A stretch of 64,000 bases of DNA, from NCBI GenBank assembly GCA_947452455.1, contig CANGBX010000003.1, positions 310,001 to 374,000 on the forward strand, given 5' to 3'. Positions within the stretch are counted from its first letter, which is position 1; each line of letters starts with the position of its first letter. The DNA is from Beijerinckiaceae bacterium. Lineage in GTDB: Bacteria; Pseudomonadota; Alphaproteobacteria; Rhizobiales; Beijerinckiaceae. The notes beneath the pieces are model-generated. The model was given only the letters and a program-made list of their open reading frames with translations. It was not told the origin of the DNA and made no database searches. Position numbers and translations under genes: made by a program. Positions 27,990 through 39,699 of the stretch are shown here, in pieces.

Positions 27990-29185
27990 TGTTCCTGCGC
28001 GGCGCGCAGATTGCGCGTCATCATAAAGAGTGCCAAAGCGAGCATGCCTGAAAGCGCAGATGCGGTGACGAGTGGCAAGGCACTGCCGCCCACAAAAGCA
28101 CCGACAATCGCCCCTGCGGCCGAGGCAAAAACCATTTGCATAAAGCCTGCAAGTGAGGAGGCGGCGCCCGCGCGCTCGGGGAATGGTGTCATGGCAGCAG
28201 CCATGGATTGCGGCAAAACCATCCCGATGCCGATGAAGAAAATCATCTCCGGCAAAACAATGGCGAGAAGAGCGTCTGGCCAGATCAGCGCGCCGATCCA
28301 TTGCCCAACACCACCCACAGCCAAGCACACCACGCCCACGCCGATTGTTTGATCAAAACCATGTTTGGTGACGATGCGCGTGCCGATCATCGTGCCAGCG
28401 ACAAAACTCACCGAGCAAATGCCGAAGGTGATGCCGAACATGATTTCATCCAGCCCATAGACACCTTGAAAGACAAAAGACGAGGCAGAGATGAAAGCAA
28501 ACAGGCCCGCATAGCTCAGCGACAAAAGGGCGGCATAAGCGCAATAGGCTTTGTTGCGCAGAACAATTTTGTAGGATTCGACAATGGCCGAAACAGAGAG
28601 ATTGTCGCGGTTGCGGAATTGATTGGTCTCGGGCACGCGCAGCCAGGCGATCAGAGCCAGAACAATACCGCCTGCCGCCATGGCCAGAAAGATGGATCGC
28701 CAGCCAAAGGCGACCTGCAAGACCCCGCCAAGAATGGGGGCAATGATGGGCGTGATGCCCATAATCGTGCCCATCATTGACATTTCCCGACCCGCGCGGG
28801 GTCCATGATAGAGGTCGCGGACGATTGTTCTGGCAAGGATGATGGGCCCTGCCGCGCCAAATGCCTGCAGGGCGCGGGCGATGATCAGCATTTCGACGCT
28901 GGTTGCCGCCGCACAGGCGAGTGTCGCGGCAATGAAGAGACCAAAGGCTGCCACCAGTACTGGCTTGCGGCCGAGCGCGTCTGAAATAGGCCCGTAAAAG
29001 ATCTGACCTATAGAAAAACCAATAAGATAGGCCGAAAGCGTAAGCTGGACCTTGGCCGGGCTCGTGCCCAGCGCCGCCCCGATATGGGGGAGCGAGGGCA
29101 GGTAAAGATCGGTCGCCAAGGGCCCCAGAGCCGTCATGAAAGCGAGCATGACGGTCATGGCCAATGTGTCGGGCTTCAGATGCAT
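27986..29185 (-). CDS. MFS transporter, Bcr/CflA-type drug exporter
   Basis: Inner-membrane proton antiporter of 399 residues with 12 predicted transmembrane helices. N-terminal MLAFMTALGPLATDLYLPSLP and the following IGQIFYGPISDALGRKPVL (loop 2-3 motif A) are typical of the Bcr/CflA family, which exports bicyclomycin, chloramphenicol or dipeptides. The real substrate is unknown. It diverges from the rimP-nusA operon and overlaps the hydrolase 3' end by four bases. Confidence 0.9.
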   Translation of the reverse strand: MHLKPDTLAMTVMLAFMTALGPLATDLYLPSLPHIGAALGTSPAKVQLTLSAYLIGFSIGQIFYGPISDALGRKPVLVAAFGLFIAATLACAAATSVEMLIIARALQAFGAAGPIILARTIVRDLYHGPRAGREMSMMGTIMGITPIIAPILGGVLQVAFGWRSIFLAMAAGGIVLALIAWLRVPETNQFRNRDNLSVSAIVESYKIVLRNKAYCAYAALLSLSYAGLFAFISASSFVFQGVYGLDEIMFGITFGICSVSFVAGTMIGTRIVTKHGFDQTIGVGVVCLAVGGVGQWIGALIWPDALLAIVLPEMIFFIGIGMVLPQSMAAAMTPFPERAGAASSLAGFMQMVFASAAGAIVGAFVGGSALPLVTASALSGMLALALFMMTRNLRAAQEH

Positions 29186-29354
29186 AGGCCTGTCCGGAAG
29201 GGGCGGCTGAAAGAGCGACCCGAGCGTCTAGGGCAGATAGGGCGAAGCGGCGGGGAATGTCCATGGCTGCCGGTGCATGGCTCCATTGTCCCCGCGATCC
29301 TTGCCTCTCGGGGGGCGGGTGTGTATAAGAAAGTCATTCACATCTTCGCAGTGT

Positions 29355-29412
29355 GACCATGCTTCATGGTCAATTGTAGAGAGTGGGGCCCGCCCGGGAC
29401 CCGCTCTTTTTT
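29355..29412 (+). promoter_or_regulatory. rimP-nusA leader: hairpin followed by an intrinsic terminator (attenuator)
   Basis: First a perfect 7-bp hairpin GACCATG-ctt-CATGGTC (29355-29371). Then GAGTGGG (29381-29387) pairs with CCCGCTC (29400-29406), with a small inner CCC/GGG stem, followed by six T (29407-29412). This ends 38 bases before the rimP start. The upstream gene is on the other strand, so only the rimP transcript can be affected. TATAAG at 29334-29339 is a likely -10. Confidence 0.65.
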
Positions 29413-29450
29413 GTTTCACCTACCGCCTTGTGCGGTCTGAGGAGGTCCTT

Positions 29451-30182
29451 TTGGAGCCAAACGAGGGCAATCAGGCACAGATCCAGGTGCCGGAACTGCT
29501 CGACGAGCCGCGTCTCATTGCAGAGACGGGGTTGGCTTCGCGCGTCGCAACCATTGCGGCCCCGGTCCTGCTCGATCTTGGCTTCCGTCTGGTGCGGGTG
29601 AAGATTACGTCCAACCAGGGCACGACTTTGCAGATCATGGCCGAGCGGCCTGATGGCACGATGAATGTCGATGATTGCGAGAAGGTAAGTGTTGCCCTTT
29701 CGCCGGTTCTCGATCTCGAAGATCCGATCTCGCAAGTCTACCGTCTGGAAATTTCGTCACCCGGCATTGATCGCCCCTTGGTGCGTCTCACCGATTTCCA
29801 GCGCGCTGTTTCGCATGAAGCGCGGATTGAATTGAATTTCGGCCTTGATGGCCGCAAGCGCTTTCGTGGCTGGATTGAAGGCACAGAAGGTGACGGGCGT
29901 GACGCGCTCATTCTGCTGCGCCGGATGGATGCGCGCGCGGATGAAGAGGCGGATGTCAAACTGCCGATCAATGATATTTCCGAAGCGCGTCTGGTCCTGA
30001 CCGAAGCGCTGATCCGTGAATCTTTGCGTGCCGGCAAGGCCGCATTGGAAGAACCGCAAAGTGAAGAGGAAGAGGCAGCACCCGTGCGTCCTGGTCCTGG
30101 ACGCTTTGCCAAGCCCAAACCCATTTCGCCAGGCGCACTGGCTGCACGTCGCAACGCGCAGTCCGCACGTCCGAAGAGATAA
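29451..30182 (+). CDS. rimP: ribosome maturation factor RimP, TTG start
   Basis: Helps 30S subunit assembly. TTG 29451 lies four bases after GGAGGT, and no ATG occurs until well inside the conserved domain, so TTG is the probable start. The product has 243 residues with the N-terminal alpha/beta domain ([14 protein letters not shown]...) and the [14 protein letters not shown] motif. The C-terminal ~60 residues are acidic then Pro/Ala/Arg-rich. First gene of the rimP-nusA-ylxR-infB operon. Confidence 0.92.
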   Translation: MEPNEGNQAQIQVPELLDEPRLIAETGLASRVATIAAPVLLDLGFRLVRVKITSNQGTTLQIMAERPDGTMNVDDCEKVSVALSPVLDLEDPISQVYRLEISSPGIDRPLVRLTDFQRAVSHEARIELNFGLDGRKRFRGWIEGTEGDGRDALILLRRMDARADEEADVKLPINDISEARLVLTEALIRESLRAGKAALEEPQSEEEEAAPVRPGPGRFAKPKPISPGALAARRNAQSARPKR

Positions 30183-30215
30183 AACGACTTCAAGTCCCTT
30201 TGAGGAGACACGACC

Positions 30216-31799
30216 ATGGCCGTTAGCGCCAACAGGCTTGAACTTTTGCAGATTGCCGATGCAGTGGCTCGCGAAAAATCCATCTCGCGCGACATTGTTC
30301 TCGCGTCGATGGAAGATGCGCTGCAGAAAGCAGCGCGCTCGCGCTACGGTCAGGAAACTGAAATCCGCGTCGAGATCAATCCGCGCACCGGTGAAGTGCG
30401 CACCTCGCGTTTGATGCTCGTTGTCGACCAGATCGAAAATGACGCGACGCAGATCCTTCTCGTGGATGCGCGCAAGCGTAACCCCGCCGCGCAGGTCGGC
30501 GACTGGATTGCTGAAACGCTGCCGCCCTTCGATTTCGGCCGTATTGCTGCGCAATCTGCCAAACAGGTCATCGTGCAGAAAGTGCGCGAAGCCGAGCGTG
30601 ATCGCCAGTATCAGGAATACAAGGATCGCATCGGCGAAATCGTCAACGGCGTTGTCAAGCGCGTCGAATATGGCAATGTCATCATTGACCTTGGTCGTGG
30701 TGAAGCCATCGTTCGCCGTGATGAATTGATCCCGCGCGAAATGTTCCGTCCCGGTGATCGTATCCGCGCTTATGTTTACGACGTGCGTCGTGAACAGCGT
30801 GGTCCGCAGATCTTCCTGTCGCGCACGCATCCGCAATTCATGGCCAAGCTCTTTGGTCAGGAAGTGCCGGAAATTTATGATGGTATCATCGAAGTGAAGT
30901 CGGTCGCTCGCGATCCGGGCTCACGCGCAAAGATCGCTGTCATTTCGCGCGATTCATCGATTGATCCGGTTGGTGCTTGCGTGGGTATGCGTGGTTCGCG
31001 CGTGCAGGCCGTGGTCAACGAATTGCAGGGTGAAAAGATCGACATCATTCCGTGGTCTGCGGATGCGGCGACGTTCATCGTCAATGCCTTGCAGCCTGCA
31101 GAAGTTGTGAAGGTCGTGTTGGATGAAGATTCAGCGCGTATCGAAGTTGTTGTGCCCGATGATCAGCTGTCGCTCGCCATTGGCCGTCGTGGTCAGAACG
31201 TGCGTCTGGCTTCGCAGCTCACAGGCTGGGACATCGACATTCTGACGGAAGCGGAAGAATCCGAGCGGCGTCAGAAAGAATTCGTCGAACGCACCAATAA
31301 TTTCATGCAGGCTTTGGACGTTGACGAAGTCGTCGGACAGCTGCTGGCGTCTGAAGGTTTCCGTTCTGTCGAAGAACTCGCTTATGTCGAGGCGACTGAA
31401 CTCGCGTCCATCGAAGGTTTCGATGAAGAGACGGCGCAGGAAATCCAGAACCGTGCACGTGACTATCTCGCCCGCATTGAAGGCGAGCAGGATGCGCGTC
31501 GCAAAGAACTGGGCGTTGCTGATGAATTGCACGAGATCAATGGCGTGACGAGCGCGATCATGGTCAAGCTTGGTGAGAACGATGTGAAAACCATCGAAGA
31601 TCTCGCCGGCTGCGCCACGGATGATCTGGTCGGCTGGACCGAACGCAAGGACGGCGAGACGATCAAGAATGCAGGCTTCCTCGACGGCATTGATCTGTCG
31701 CGCGACGAGGCCGAAGCCATGATCATGGAAGCGCGCGTCAAGGCGGGCTGGATCGAGGCTCCGGTTGAAGAGCCGGCTGAAGACGAAGCTCAGGCCTGA
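30216..31799 (+). CDS. nusA: transcription termination/antitermination protein NusA
   Basis: Elongation factor that binds RNA polymerase and RNA, affecting pausing and termination. It has 527 residues: N-terminal polymerase-binding domain (about 1-130), S1 domain (about 135-200), two KH domains (about 200-345), and C-terminal helix-hairpin-helix repeats (about 350-510) ending in an acidic tail. GGAG precedes the ATG. It stands 33 bases after rimP, and its leader carries a terminator, making autoregulation plausible. Confidence 0.96.
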   Translation: MAVSANRLELLQIADAVAREKSISRDIVLASMEDALQKAARSRYGQETEIRVEINPRTGEVRTSRLMLVVDQIENDATQILLVDARKRNPAAQVGDWIAETLPPFDFGRIAAQSAKQVIVQKVREAERDRQYQEYKDRIGEIVNGVVKRVEYGNVIIDLGRGEAIVRRDELIPREMFRPGDRIRAYVYDVRREQRGPQIFLSRTHPQFMAKLFGQEVPEIYDGIIEVKSVARDPGSRAKIAVISRDSSIDPVGACVGMRGSRVQAVVNELQGEKIDIIPWSADAATFIVNALQPAEVVKVVLDEDSARIEVVVPDDQLSLAIGRRGQNVRLASQLTGWDIDILTEAEESERRQKEFVERTNNFMQALDVDEVVGQLLASEGFRSVEELAYVEATELASIEGFDEETAQEIQNRARDYLARIEGEQDARRKELGVADELHEINGVTSAIMVKLGENDVKTIEDLAGCATDDLVGWTERKDGETIKNAGFLDGIDLSRDEAEAMIMEARVKAGWIEAPVEEPAEDEAQA

Positions 31800-31814
31800 G
31801 ACGGGACGTGACAT

Positions 31815-32519
31815 TTGGATCAGGCAGGCCGGAAGGCGGACACAAACTCTGAGCGGACATGTATTGTCACGCGAGACGTTCGTGCGCCTTCCGACATGCT
31901 GCGCTTTGTGGTCGGGCCTGACGGCGATGTTGTTCCCGATCTGAGGCGCAATCTGCCAGGTCGGGGTGTGTGGGTGACGGCGGATGCCGCGCATGTCGCG
32001 CAAGCGGTGAAGCGCCTGCTTTTCGCCAAGGCTTTCAAGGACAAGGTGCGCGTCAGTGCCACCTTGCCCGAAGAGATCGACCGGCTTTTGGAGCAGCAGG
32101 CTCTGCAGGCCCTGTCGATTTGCAACAAGGCGGGTCTCGTGACTGCGGGGGCCGCCAAAATTGAAAAGGTTTTGGGGTCAGCACCGGTTGCGGCTCTGGT
32201 TCATGCCATCGACGGAAGCGCCGATGGCGTCCGGAAAATGGGTCAGCTTGTGACCCGGACCAAGGGTGAAGCGGCAGCCCGGCTGCCGCGGGTCACTCTT
32301 TTCGTCTCGAGCCAATTGGATTTGGCATTGGGGCGGTCAAATGTGATACATGCTGCGCTCAAGAGCGGCGCGGCGAGTGAAGCCTTTCTGGAGCGGTGCC
32401 GCCGTCTCGCGCTTTATAGGGGCGCGACCGGGGGCAATAGCCCTCTCGAAAGCGAAGAGAATTTGGGATCGGGCGTCGTGGACGGGCCGGTTGAAGCAGG
32501 AGCGGATGACCGCAATTAG
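31815..32519 (+). CDS. YlxR-domain RNA-binding protein with L7Ae-like C-terminus
   Basis: Predicted RNA-binding protein of the nusA-infB operon, 234 residues. Residues 13-85 match YlxR/DUF448 (RTCIVTRDVRAPSDMLRFV, PGRGVWV). Residues about 90-200 resemble an L7Ae/L30e-like fold (ALSICNKAGLVTAGAAKIE). The start codon is TTG 31815, 15 bases after nusA. The extra domain is common in alphaproteobacteria but the separate YlxR form is usual elsewhere. Exact target unknown. Confidence 0.85.
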   Translation: MDQAGRKADTNSERTCIVTRDVRAPSDMLRFVVGPDGDVVPDLRRNLPGRGVWVTADAAHVAQAVKRLLFAKAFKDKVRVSATLPEEIDRLLEQQALQALSICNKAGLVTAGAAKIEKVLGSAPVAALVHAIDGSADGVRKMGQLVTRTKGEAAARLPRVTLFVSSQLDLALGRSNVIHAALKSGAASEAFLERCRRLALYRGATGGNSPLESEENLGSGVVDGPVEAGADDRN

Positions 32520-32616
32520 CGGGGCGGCGGCCCGGATCATTGTCATGAGTGACCAGCCGGAGAAGGTCTCCGGCGAAACGTGATACGAGCGGGCAAGGCC
32601 CTGGGATCGAGACCAT

Positions 32617-35277
<2,661 letters not shown>

Positions 35278-35361
35278 GGAGCGGACGTTTCATTCTGACA
35301 GTCAGTCACGTTCAATCAATCTGAGTGCATGCGGGACATTTTCCGCATGCCGGAGCTGGTC

Positions 35362-35775
35362 ATGGCACGTACTCATCACGCCTCAAGCGGTGAACCTTCG
35401 CAACGCATGTTGCGCGTCGCGGAATTGATCCGTCACGCCATGTCGGAATTGCTCTCGCGTGGAGAGATTGTCGATCCCGTGCTCGAAAAGCATGTTGTGA
35501 CGATTCCCTCTGTGCGCATGAGCCCTGATCTCAAACTTGCGACTATCTACGTCATGCCGCTTGGCGGACAGGATGCGACGGCGGTGATTGAAGCGCTTGA
35601 TCGCAACAAGAAAATGCTGCGTACGGAAATTGCGCATCGTGTGAACTTGAAATATGCGCCCGATATTCGCTTCCGTCAGGATGATGGTTTTGATGCCTCG
35701 GCCAAGATTGATGCTCTGCTCAATTCACCAAAGGTGAAACAGGATCTCGCATCCAAAGAGGATGAAGAGGCATGA
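35362..35775 (+). CDS. rbfA: ribosome-binding factor A
   Basis: Binds the 30S subunit during late 16S rRNA maturation and cold adaptation. From ATG 35362, with GGAG seven bases upstream, it has 137 residues: a KH-like domain with [20 protein letters not shown] and the [19 protein letters not shown] strand. An earlier in-frame start at 35329 is less well supported. It overlaps truB by four bases (ATGA). Confidence 0.93.
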   Translation: MARTHHASSGEPSQRMLRVAELIRHAMSELLSRGEIVDPVLEKHVVTIPSVRMSPDLKLATIYVMPLGGQDATAVIEALDRNKKMLRTEIAHRVNLKYAPDIRFRQDDGFDASAKIDALLNSPKVKQDLASKEDEEA

Positions 35776-36677
35776 GCGCGCCCCGTTCGCAGCGCGTTGA
35801 GATCAATGGGTGGGTCATTCTCGACAAGCCTGTTGGCATGACATCAACGCATGCTGTCTCGCGCCTGAAGCGTATTTTCAATGCCAAGAAAGCCGGACAT
35901 GCAGGCACGCTCGATCCGCTGGCCTCGGGGCTTTTGCCGATCGCATTTGGCGAGGCCACAAAAACAGTGCCTTTCGTGCAGGATGGCGAGAAAGCCTATC
36001 GCTTCACGGTGCGCTGGGGCATTGAAACGGAAAGCGATGACACAGAAGGCCGGGTGACGCAGACATCCGATCAGCGCCCCTCGCCCGATCAGATCCAAGC
36101 TCTGCTGCCGCGCTTTACGGGCACAATCATGCAGGTCCCGCCGGCTTTTTCGGCAATCAAGGTTAATGGCGAACGCGCCTATGACATGGCCCGCGATGGC
36201 GAGACGGTCGAGCTCGCAGCACGCCCCATCACCATTCATTCGCTGGTTGTGGTGTCCTCCACCGCCGATGAGGCGGTGCTGGAAGCCCAATGCGGTAAAG
36301 GAACCTATGTGCGTGCAATTGCACGCGATTTGGGTCGGGCTCTGGGCTGTTTCGGACACGTAACGTCCCTGCGACGGACCCGCGTGGGGCCCTTCTCCGA
36401 GCTTGATTCCTGTGGCTTTTCGGAGCTGGAGGCGAGCTCTGAGGCGGCTTTCAGCCTGCTGCGGCCGGTTGAGGCGGGCCTTTTGGAAGTGCCCTGCGTG
36501 GTTGTCGACCGGGATGGCGCGGCGCGCCTGCGTCGGGGCCAATCGCTGTTGTTGCGTGGCCGAGATGCCCCGATGGGGGGAATGGCCTATGCCGCCTGTG
36601 GTGGCGTGCCCATCGCTTTTGGCGAAGTTGAGCGTGGCGAACTTGTGCCGAGCCGCGTCTTCAATCTCGCGGTCTGA
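35772..36677 (+). CDS. truB: tRNA pseudouridine-55 synthase
   Basis: Forms pseudouridine in the T-loop of tRNAs. It has 301 residues with the catalytic Asp48 in [16 protein letters not shown]. The C-terminal part holds a PUA-like region. It overlaps rbfA, indicating coupled translation in the infB-rbfA-truB-rpsO order. Confidence 0.95.
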   Translation: MSAPRSQRVEINGWVILDKPVGMTSTHAVSRLKRIFNAKKAGHAGTLDPLASGLLPIAFGEATKTVPFVQDGEKAYRFTVRWGIETESDDTEGRVTQTSDQRPSPDQIQALLPRFTGTIMQVPPAFSAIKVNGERAYDMARDGETVELAARPITIHSLVVVSSTADEAVLEAQCGKGTYVRAIARDLGRALGCFGHVTSLRRTRVGPFSELDSCGFSELEASSEAAFSLLRPVEAGLLEVPCVVVDRDGAARLRRGQSLLLRGRDAPMGGMAYAACGGVPIAFGEVERGELVPSRVFNLAV

Positions 36678-36699
36678 CGCGCAACAAGCCCCCAAAAAA

Positions 36700-36728
36700 C
36701 TGGCACTTCCTCGCCTTTCGTGTATAAG
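36700..36728 (+). promoter_or_regulatory. probable rpsO promoter
   Basis: CTGGCA (36700-36705) and TATAAG (36723-36728) are separated by 17 bases, about 115 bases before rpsO. A CCGC-ttga-GCGG hairpin follows in the leader near 36802. An internal promoter before rpsO is also found in E. coli. Confidence 0.45.
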
Positions 36729-36841
36729 CGCCCCTGTGGAAAGGTCTCCTTTTCACACACCCGCCTTATCGTGACCGAGCTGGACGACATCCCGGCCCGG
36801 CCGCTTGAGCGGGGTTTCCTCTAATCCGAAAGGAAAAGACG

Positions 36842-37111
36842 ATGTCGATCACTGCAGAGCGCAAGCAAACGCTCATCAAGGACTATGCGACGAAGTCTGG
36901 CGACACGGGTTCGCCGGAAGTGCAGGTGGCGATCCTCACGGAGCGCATTACGAACCTGACCGAGCATTTCAAAAGCCACGTCAAGGATAACCATTCCCGC
37001 CGCGGTTTGTTGAAGCTCGTTTCGCAGCGTCGCCAGCTTCTCGATTACGTCAAGAAGCACGACGAAGCGCGCTACAAGACGCTCATCGAGCGCCTCGGCA
37101 TTCGCCGCTAA
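36842..37111 (+). CDS. rpsO: 30S ribosomal protein S15
   Basis: Primary 16S rRNA-binding protein of 89 residues starting [36 protein letters not shown], with [15 protein letters not shown] as the RNA-contact helix. Ribosome binding site AAAGGA precedes the ATG. It lies between truB and pnp as in most proteobacteria. Confidence 0.97.
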   Translation: MSITAERKQTLIKDYATKSGDTGSPEVQVAILTERITNLTEHFKSHVKDNHSRRGLLKLVSQRRQLLDYVKKHDEARYKTLIERLGIRR

Positions 37112-37120
37112 GCCTGACGG

Positions 37121-37208
37121 ACGCCGACCCTTCACTGGGTTGGCGTTCGCCACTTGTATGTTTGGCGCAATCGCGCCGCTCCCGAACCAGAGGCATGGGG
37201 CTTCTGGC
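37121..37208 (+). promoter_or_regulatory. hairpin series in the rpsO-pnp interval
   Basis: Three stem-loops lie in tandem: ACGCCGACCC / GGGTTGGCGT (37121-37146, 10 bp with one wobble), GGCGC / GCGCC (37164-37177) and CCAGAGGC / GCTTCTGG (about 37187-37208). In E. coli this interval carries a terminator and an RNase III-cleaved hairpin through which pnp controls itself; a similar role here is inference. Confidence 0.5.
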
Positions 37209-37345
37209 TCACGCGGGAAAATAGTGGTGCCATGGCAGGATCGCCGGACGCTGTTCTTCAAGAATGTCACATGCGACATGCGAACAGCTTCTTGCCGTCT
37301 TGCTCATGGCCGCACGTAAAGTCCCGCACATGAAAGATAGACGAT

Positions 37346-39493
37346 ATGTTCGAAATCCATCGTGAAGAACTCGATTGGGCCGGCCGCAAGCTCGTGCTCG
37401 AAACTGGCCGTGTGGCGCGTCAAGCTGACGGCGCTGTGCTGGCAACATGGGGTGAGACAACTGTTCTCGCCACAGTCGTTTCCGCAAAGTCACCCAAGCC
37501 CGGCGTGGACTTTTTTCCGCTTACCGTGAATTACCAAGAAAAGGCATTCGCTGCCGGCCGCATTCCTGGCGGCTATTTCAAGCGCGAAGGCCGTCCGTCA
37601 GAAAAAGAAACGCTCGTTTCGCGTCTGATCGACCGTCCGATCCGTCCGCTGTTTCCGGAAGGCTATCGCAATGACACGCAGGTCGTCGTCACTGTGCTCA
37701 GCCACGATCTGGAAAATGATCCGGATGTGTTGTCGATGGTGGCAGCTTCGGCTGCGCTCACCATTTCGGGCATTCCATTCATGGGCCCGATTGGCGGCGC
37801 ACGCGTTGGTCACATCAAGGGCGAGCTGAAGCTCAACCCGACGATCGATGAAATGAAAGAATCCGCTCTCGATCTCGTTGTTGCGGGCACGGCTGATGCC
37901 GTTCTCATGGTTGAGTCGGAAGCGAAAGAATTGTCCGAAGCCACCATGCTCGAAGCCGTGATGACCGGTCATCGTGGATTCCAGCCGGTGATCGAAGCGA
38001 TCATTCGCTTGGCTGAAAAGGCTGCGAAAGAACCGCGCGATCTCGTCACCGTCGACAAGTCGGCTTGCGAAAAGGCTGTGTCGGAAGTCGCTGAAGCTGA
38101 ACTGCGTGTCGCTTACAAGAACACCGTCAAGCAGCAGCGTTACGCTGCCGTTGACGCGGTAAAGGCGAAGGTTATGTCGGCCATGTTCCCGGAAGGCCAG
38201 GAACCGAAATTCGACAAGCAGATGGTGGGCGAAGTTTTCCACGATCTGCAGGCGAAAGTCGTGCGCTGGAACATTCTCGACACGGGCGTGCGTATCGACG
38301 GCCGTGATGTGAAGACGGTTCGCCCGATCCTCTCGCAGGTTGGCGTTCTGCCGCGCACACATGGTTCGGCTCTGTTCACACGTGGCGAAACGCAGGCTTT
38401 GGTTGTTGCAACCCTTGGCACAGGTGAAGACGAGCAGTTCATCGACTCGCTCGAAGGCACCTACAAGGAGCGCTTCCTGCTTCACTACAACTTCCCTCCC
38501 TATTCAGTGGGTGAAACGGGCCGCATGGGCTCGCCGGGTCGTCGCGAAATCGGCCACGGCAAGCTTGCTTGGCGCGCCATTCGTCCGATGCTGCCGACAC
38601 CGGCTGAATTCCCCTACACGATCCGCGTCGTGTCGGAGATCACCGAGTCGAACGGTTCGTCGTCGATGGCCACCGTTTGCGGTGCTTCGCTGTCGCTTAT
38701 GGATGCGGGCGTTCCGCTGAAGAGCCCGACGGCTGGTATTGCGATGGGTCTCATCCTCGAAGGCGAGCGCTTTGCGGTTCTCTCCGACATTCTGGGTGAT
38801 GAAGATCATCTCGGCGATATGGACTTCAAGGTTGCGGGTACATCGAACGGCATCACGTCGCTGCAGATGGACATCAAGATTGCCGGCATCACCGAAGAAA
38901 TCATGCGCGTCGCGCTTGGTCAGGCGAAAGACGGTCGCCTGCATATTCTCGGTGAAATGAACCTGGCGCTTTCGGGCGCGCGTTCTGAACTCGGCGAATT
39001 TGCTCCGCGCATCGAAACGCTGAAAATCCCGACCGACAAGATCCGTGAAGTGATCGGCACCGGCGGCAAGGTCATTCGCGAAATCGTCGAAAAGACCGGC
39101 GCCAAGGTCAACATCGAAGACGACGGCACTGTGAAAGTGGCGTCGAGCGATGGTGACTCGATCCGCGCTGCGATTGCCTGGATCAAGTCGATTGCGTCTG
39201 ATCCGGAAGTCGGCGCGATCTACGAAGGCACGGTCGTCAAGACCACTGACTTCGGTGCTTTCGTGAACTTCTTCGGCGCGAAGGACGGTCTCGTCCATAT
39301 TTCGCAGCTGTCAAAGCAGCGCGTCGCCAAGACCACTGATGTCGTCAAGGAAGGCGACAAGGTCAAAGTGAAGCTCATGGGCTTTGATGATCGCGGCAAG
39401 GTTCGTCTCTCGATGCGTGTCGTCGATCAGGTGACAGGCGAAGACATCGAAGGCAAAGAAGTTGCCGAAAAGAAGGACGAAGCTGGCGAATAA
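37346..39493 (+). CDS. pnp: polyribonucleotide nucleotidyltransferase (PNPase)
   Basis: Phosphorolytic 3'-5' exoribonuclease of the RNA degradosome. It has 715 residues: two RNase PH domains (about 10-220 and 310-545) around an all-helical linker, a KH domain ([15 protein letters not shown], about residues 560-575) and a C-terminal S1 domain ([18 protein letters not shown], starting about 627). It is last in the translation operon and is followed by a terminator. Confidence 0.97.
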   Translation: MFEIHREELDWAGRKLVLETGRVARQADGAVLATWGETTVLATVVSAKSPKPGVDFFPLTVNYQEKAFAAGRIPGGYFKREGRPSEKETLVSRLIDRPIRPLFPEGYRNDTQVVVTVLSHDLENDPDVLSMVAASAALTISGIPFMGPIGGARVGHIKGELKLNPTIDEMKESALDLVVAGTADAVLMVESEAKELSEATMLEAVMTGHRGFQPVIEAIIRLAEKAAKEPRDLVTVDKSACEKAVSEVAEAELRVAYKNTVKQQRYAAVDAVKAKVMSAMFPEGQEPKFDKQMVGEVFHDLQAKVVRWNILDTGVRIDGRDVKTVRPILSQVGVLPRTHGSALFTRGETQALVVATLGTGEDEQFIDSLEGTYKERFLLHYNFPPYSVGETGRMGSPGRREIGHGKLAWRAIRPMLPTPAEFPYTIRVVSEITESNGSSSMATVCGASLSLMDAGVPLKSPTAGIAMGLILEGERFAVLSDILGDEDHLGDMDFKVAGTSNGITSLQMDIKIAGITEEIMRVALGQAKDGRLHILGEMNLALSGARSELGEFAPRIETLKIPTDKIREVIGTGGKVIREIVEKTGAKVNIEDDGTVKVASSDGDSIRAAIAWIKSIASDPEVGAIYEGTVVKTTDFGAFVNFFGAKDGLVHISQLSKQRVAKTTDVVKEGDKVKVKLMGFDDRGKVRLSMRVVDQVTGEDIEGKEVAEKKDEAGE

Positions 39494-39516
39494 TCGCCGC
39501 TTGTCTTTGCAGAATA

Positions 39517-39548
39517 AAAAGAGGGCGGCTCGCGAGAGCCGCCCTTTT
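39517..39548 (+). terminator. intrinsic terminator after pnp
   Basis: 9-bp stem GGGCGGCTC / GAGCCGCCC with loop GCGA and a TTTT tail, 30 bases after the stop codon. Confidence 0.9.
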
Positions 39549-39617
39549 CAGTTCAGCCATGGTGTTCAGGGGATTGCCGGGCCAAGGCCGCAACGGATCT
39601 AGAGCAGCTGCGTTCAA

Positions 39618-39653
39618 ATTAAGGTTTGTCCATTCGGATTAAGCTTTGTGCAT
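39618..39653 (+). repeat. two 16-bp direct repeats, 20-bp period, before the outer-membrane protein gene
   Basis: ATTAAGGTTTGTCCAT (39618-39633) and ATTAAGCTTTGTGCAT (39638-39653) differ at two positions and repeat every 20 bases, close to two helical turns. They lie 47 bases before the ATG, where a regulator's tandem operator would be expected. Confidence 0.6.
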
Positions 39654-39699
39654 CTTGGCGCAGCCGTTAGAATGGGATCATAGAAACAGAGTTTTCCCG

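Noticed and set aside
36701-36714. TGGCACTTCCTCGC upstream of rpsO resembling a sigma-54 -24/-12 promoter
   Set aside because: The GG and GC doublets are separated by 9 bases, not the required 10, and TATAAG follows at good sigma-70 spacing from CTGGCA.
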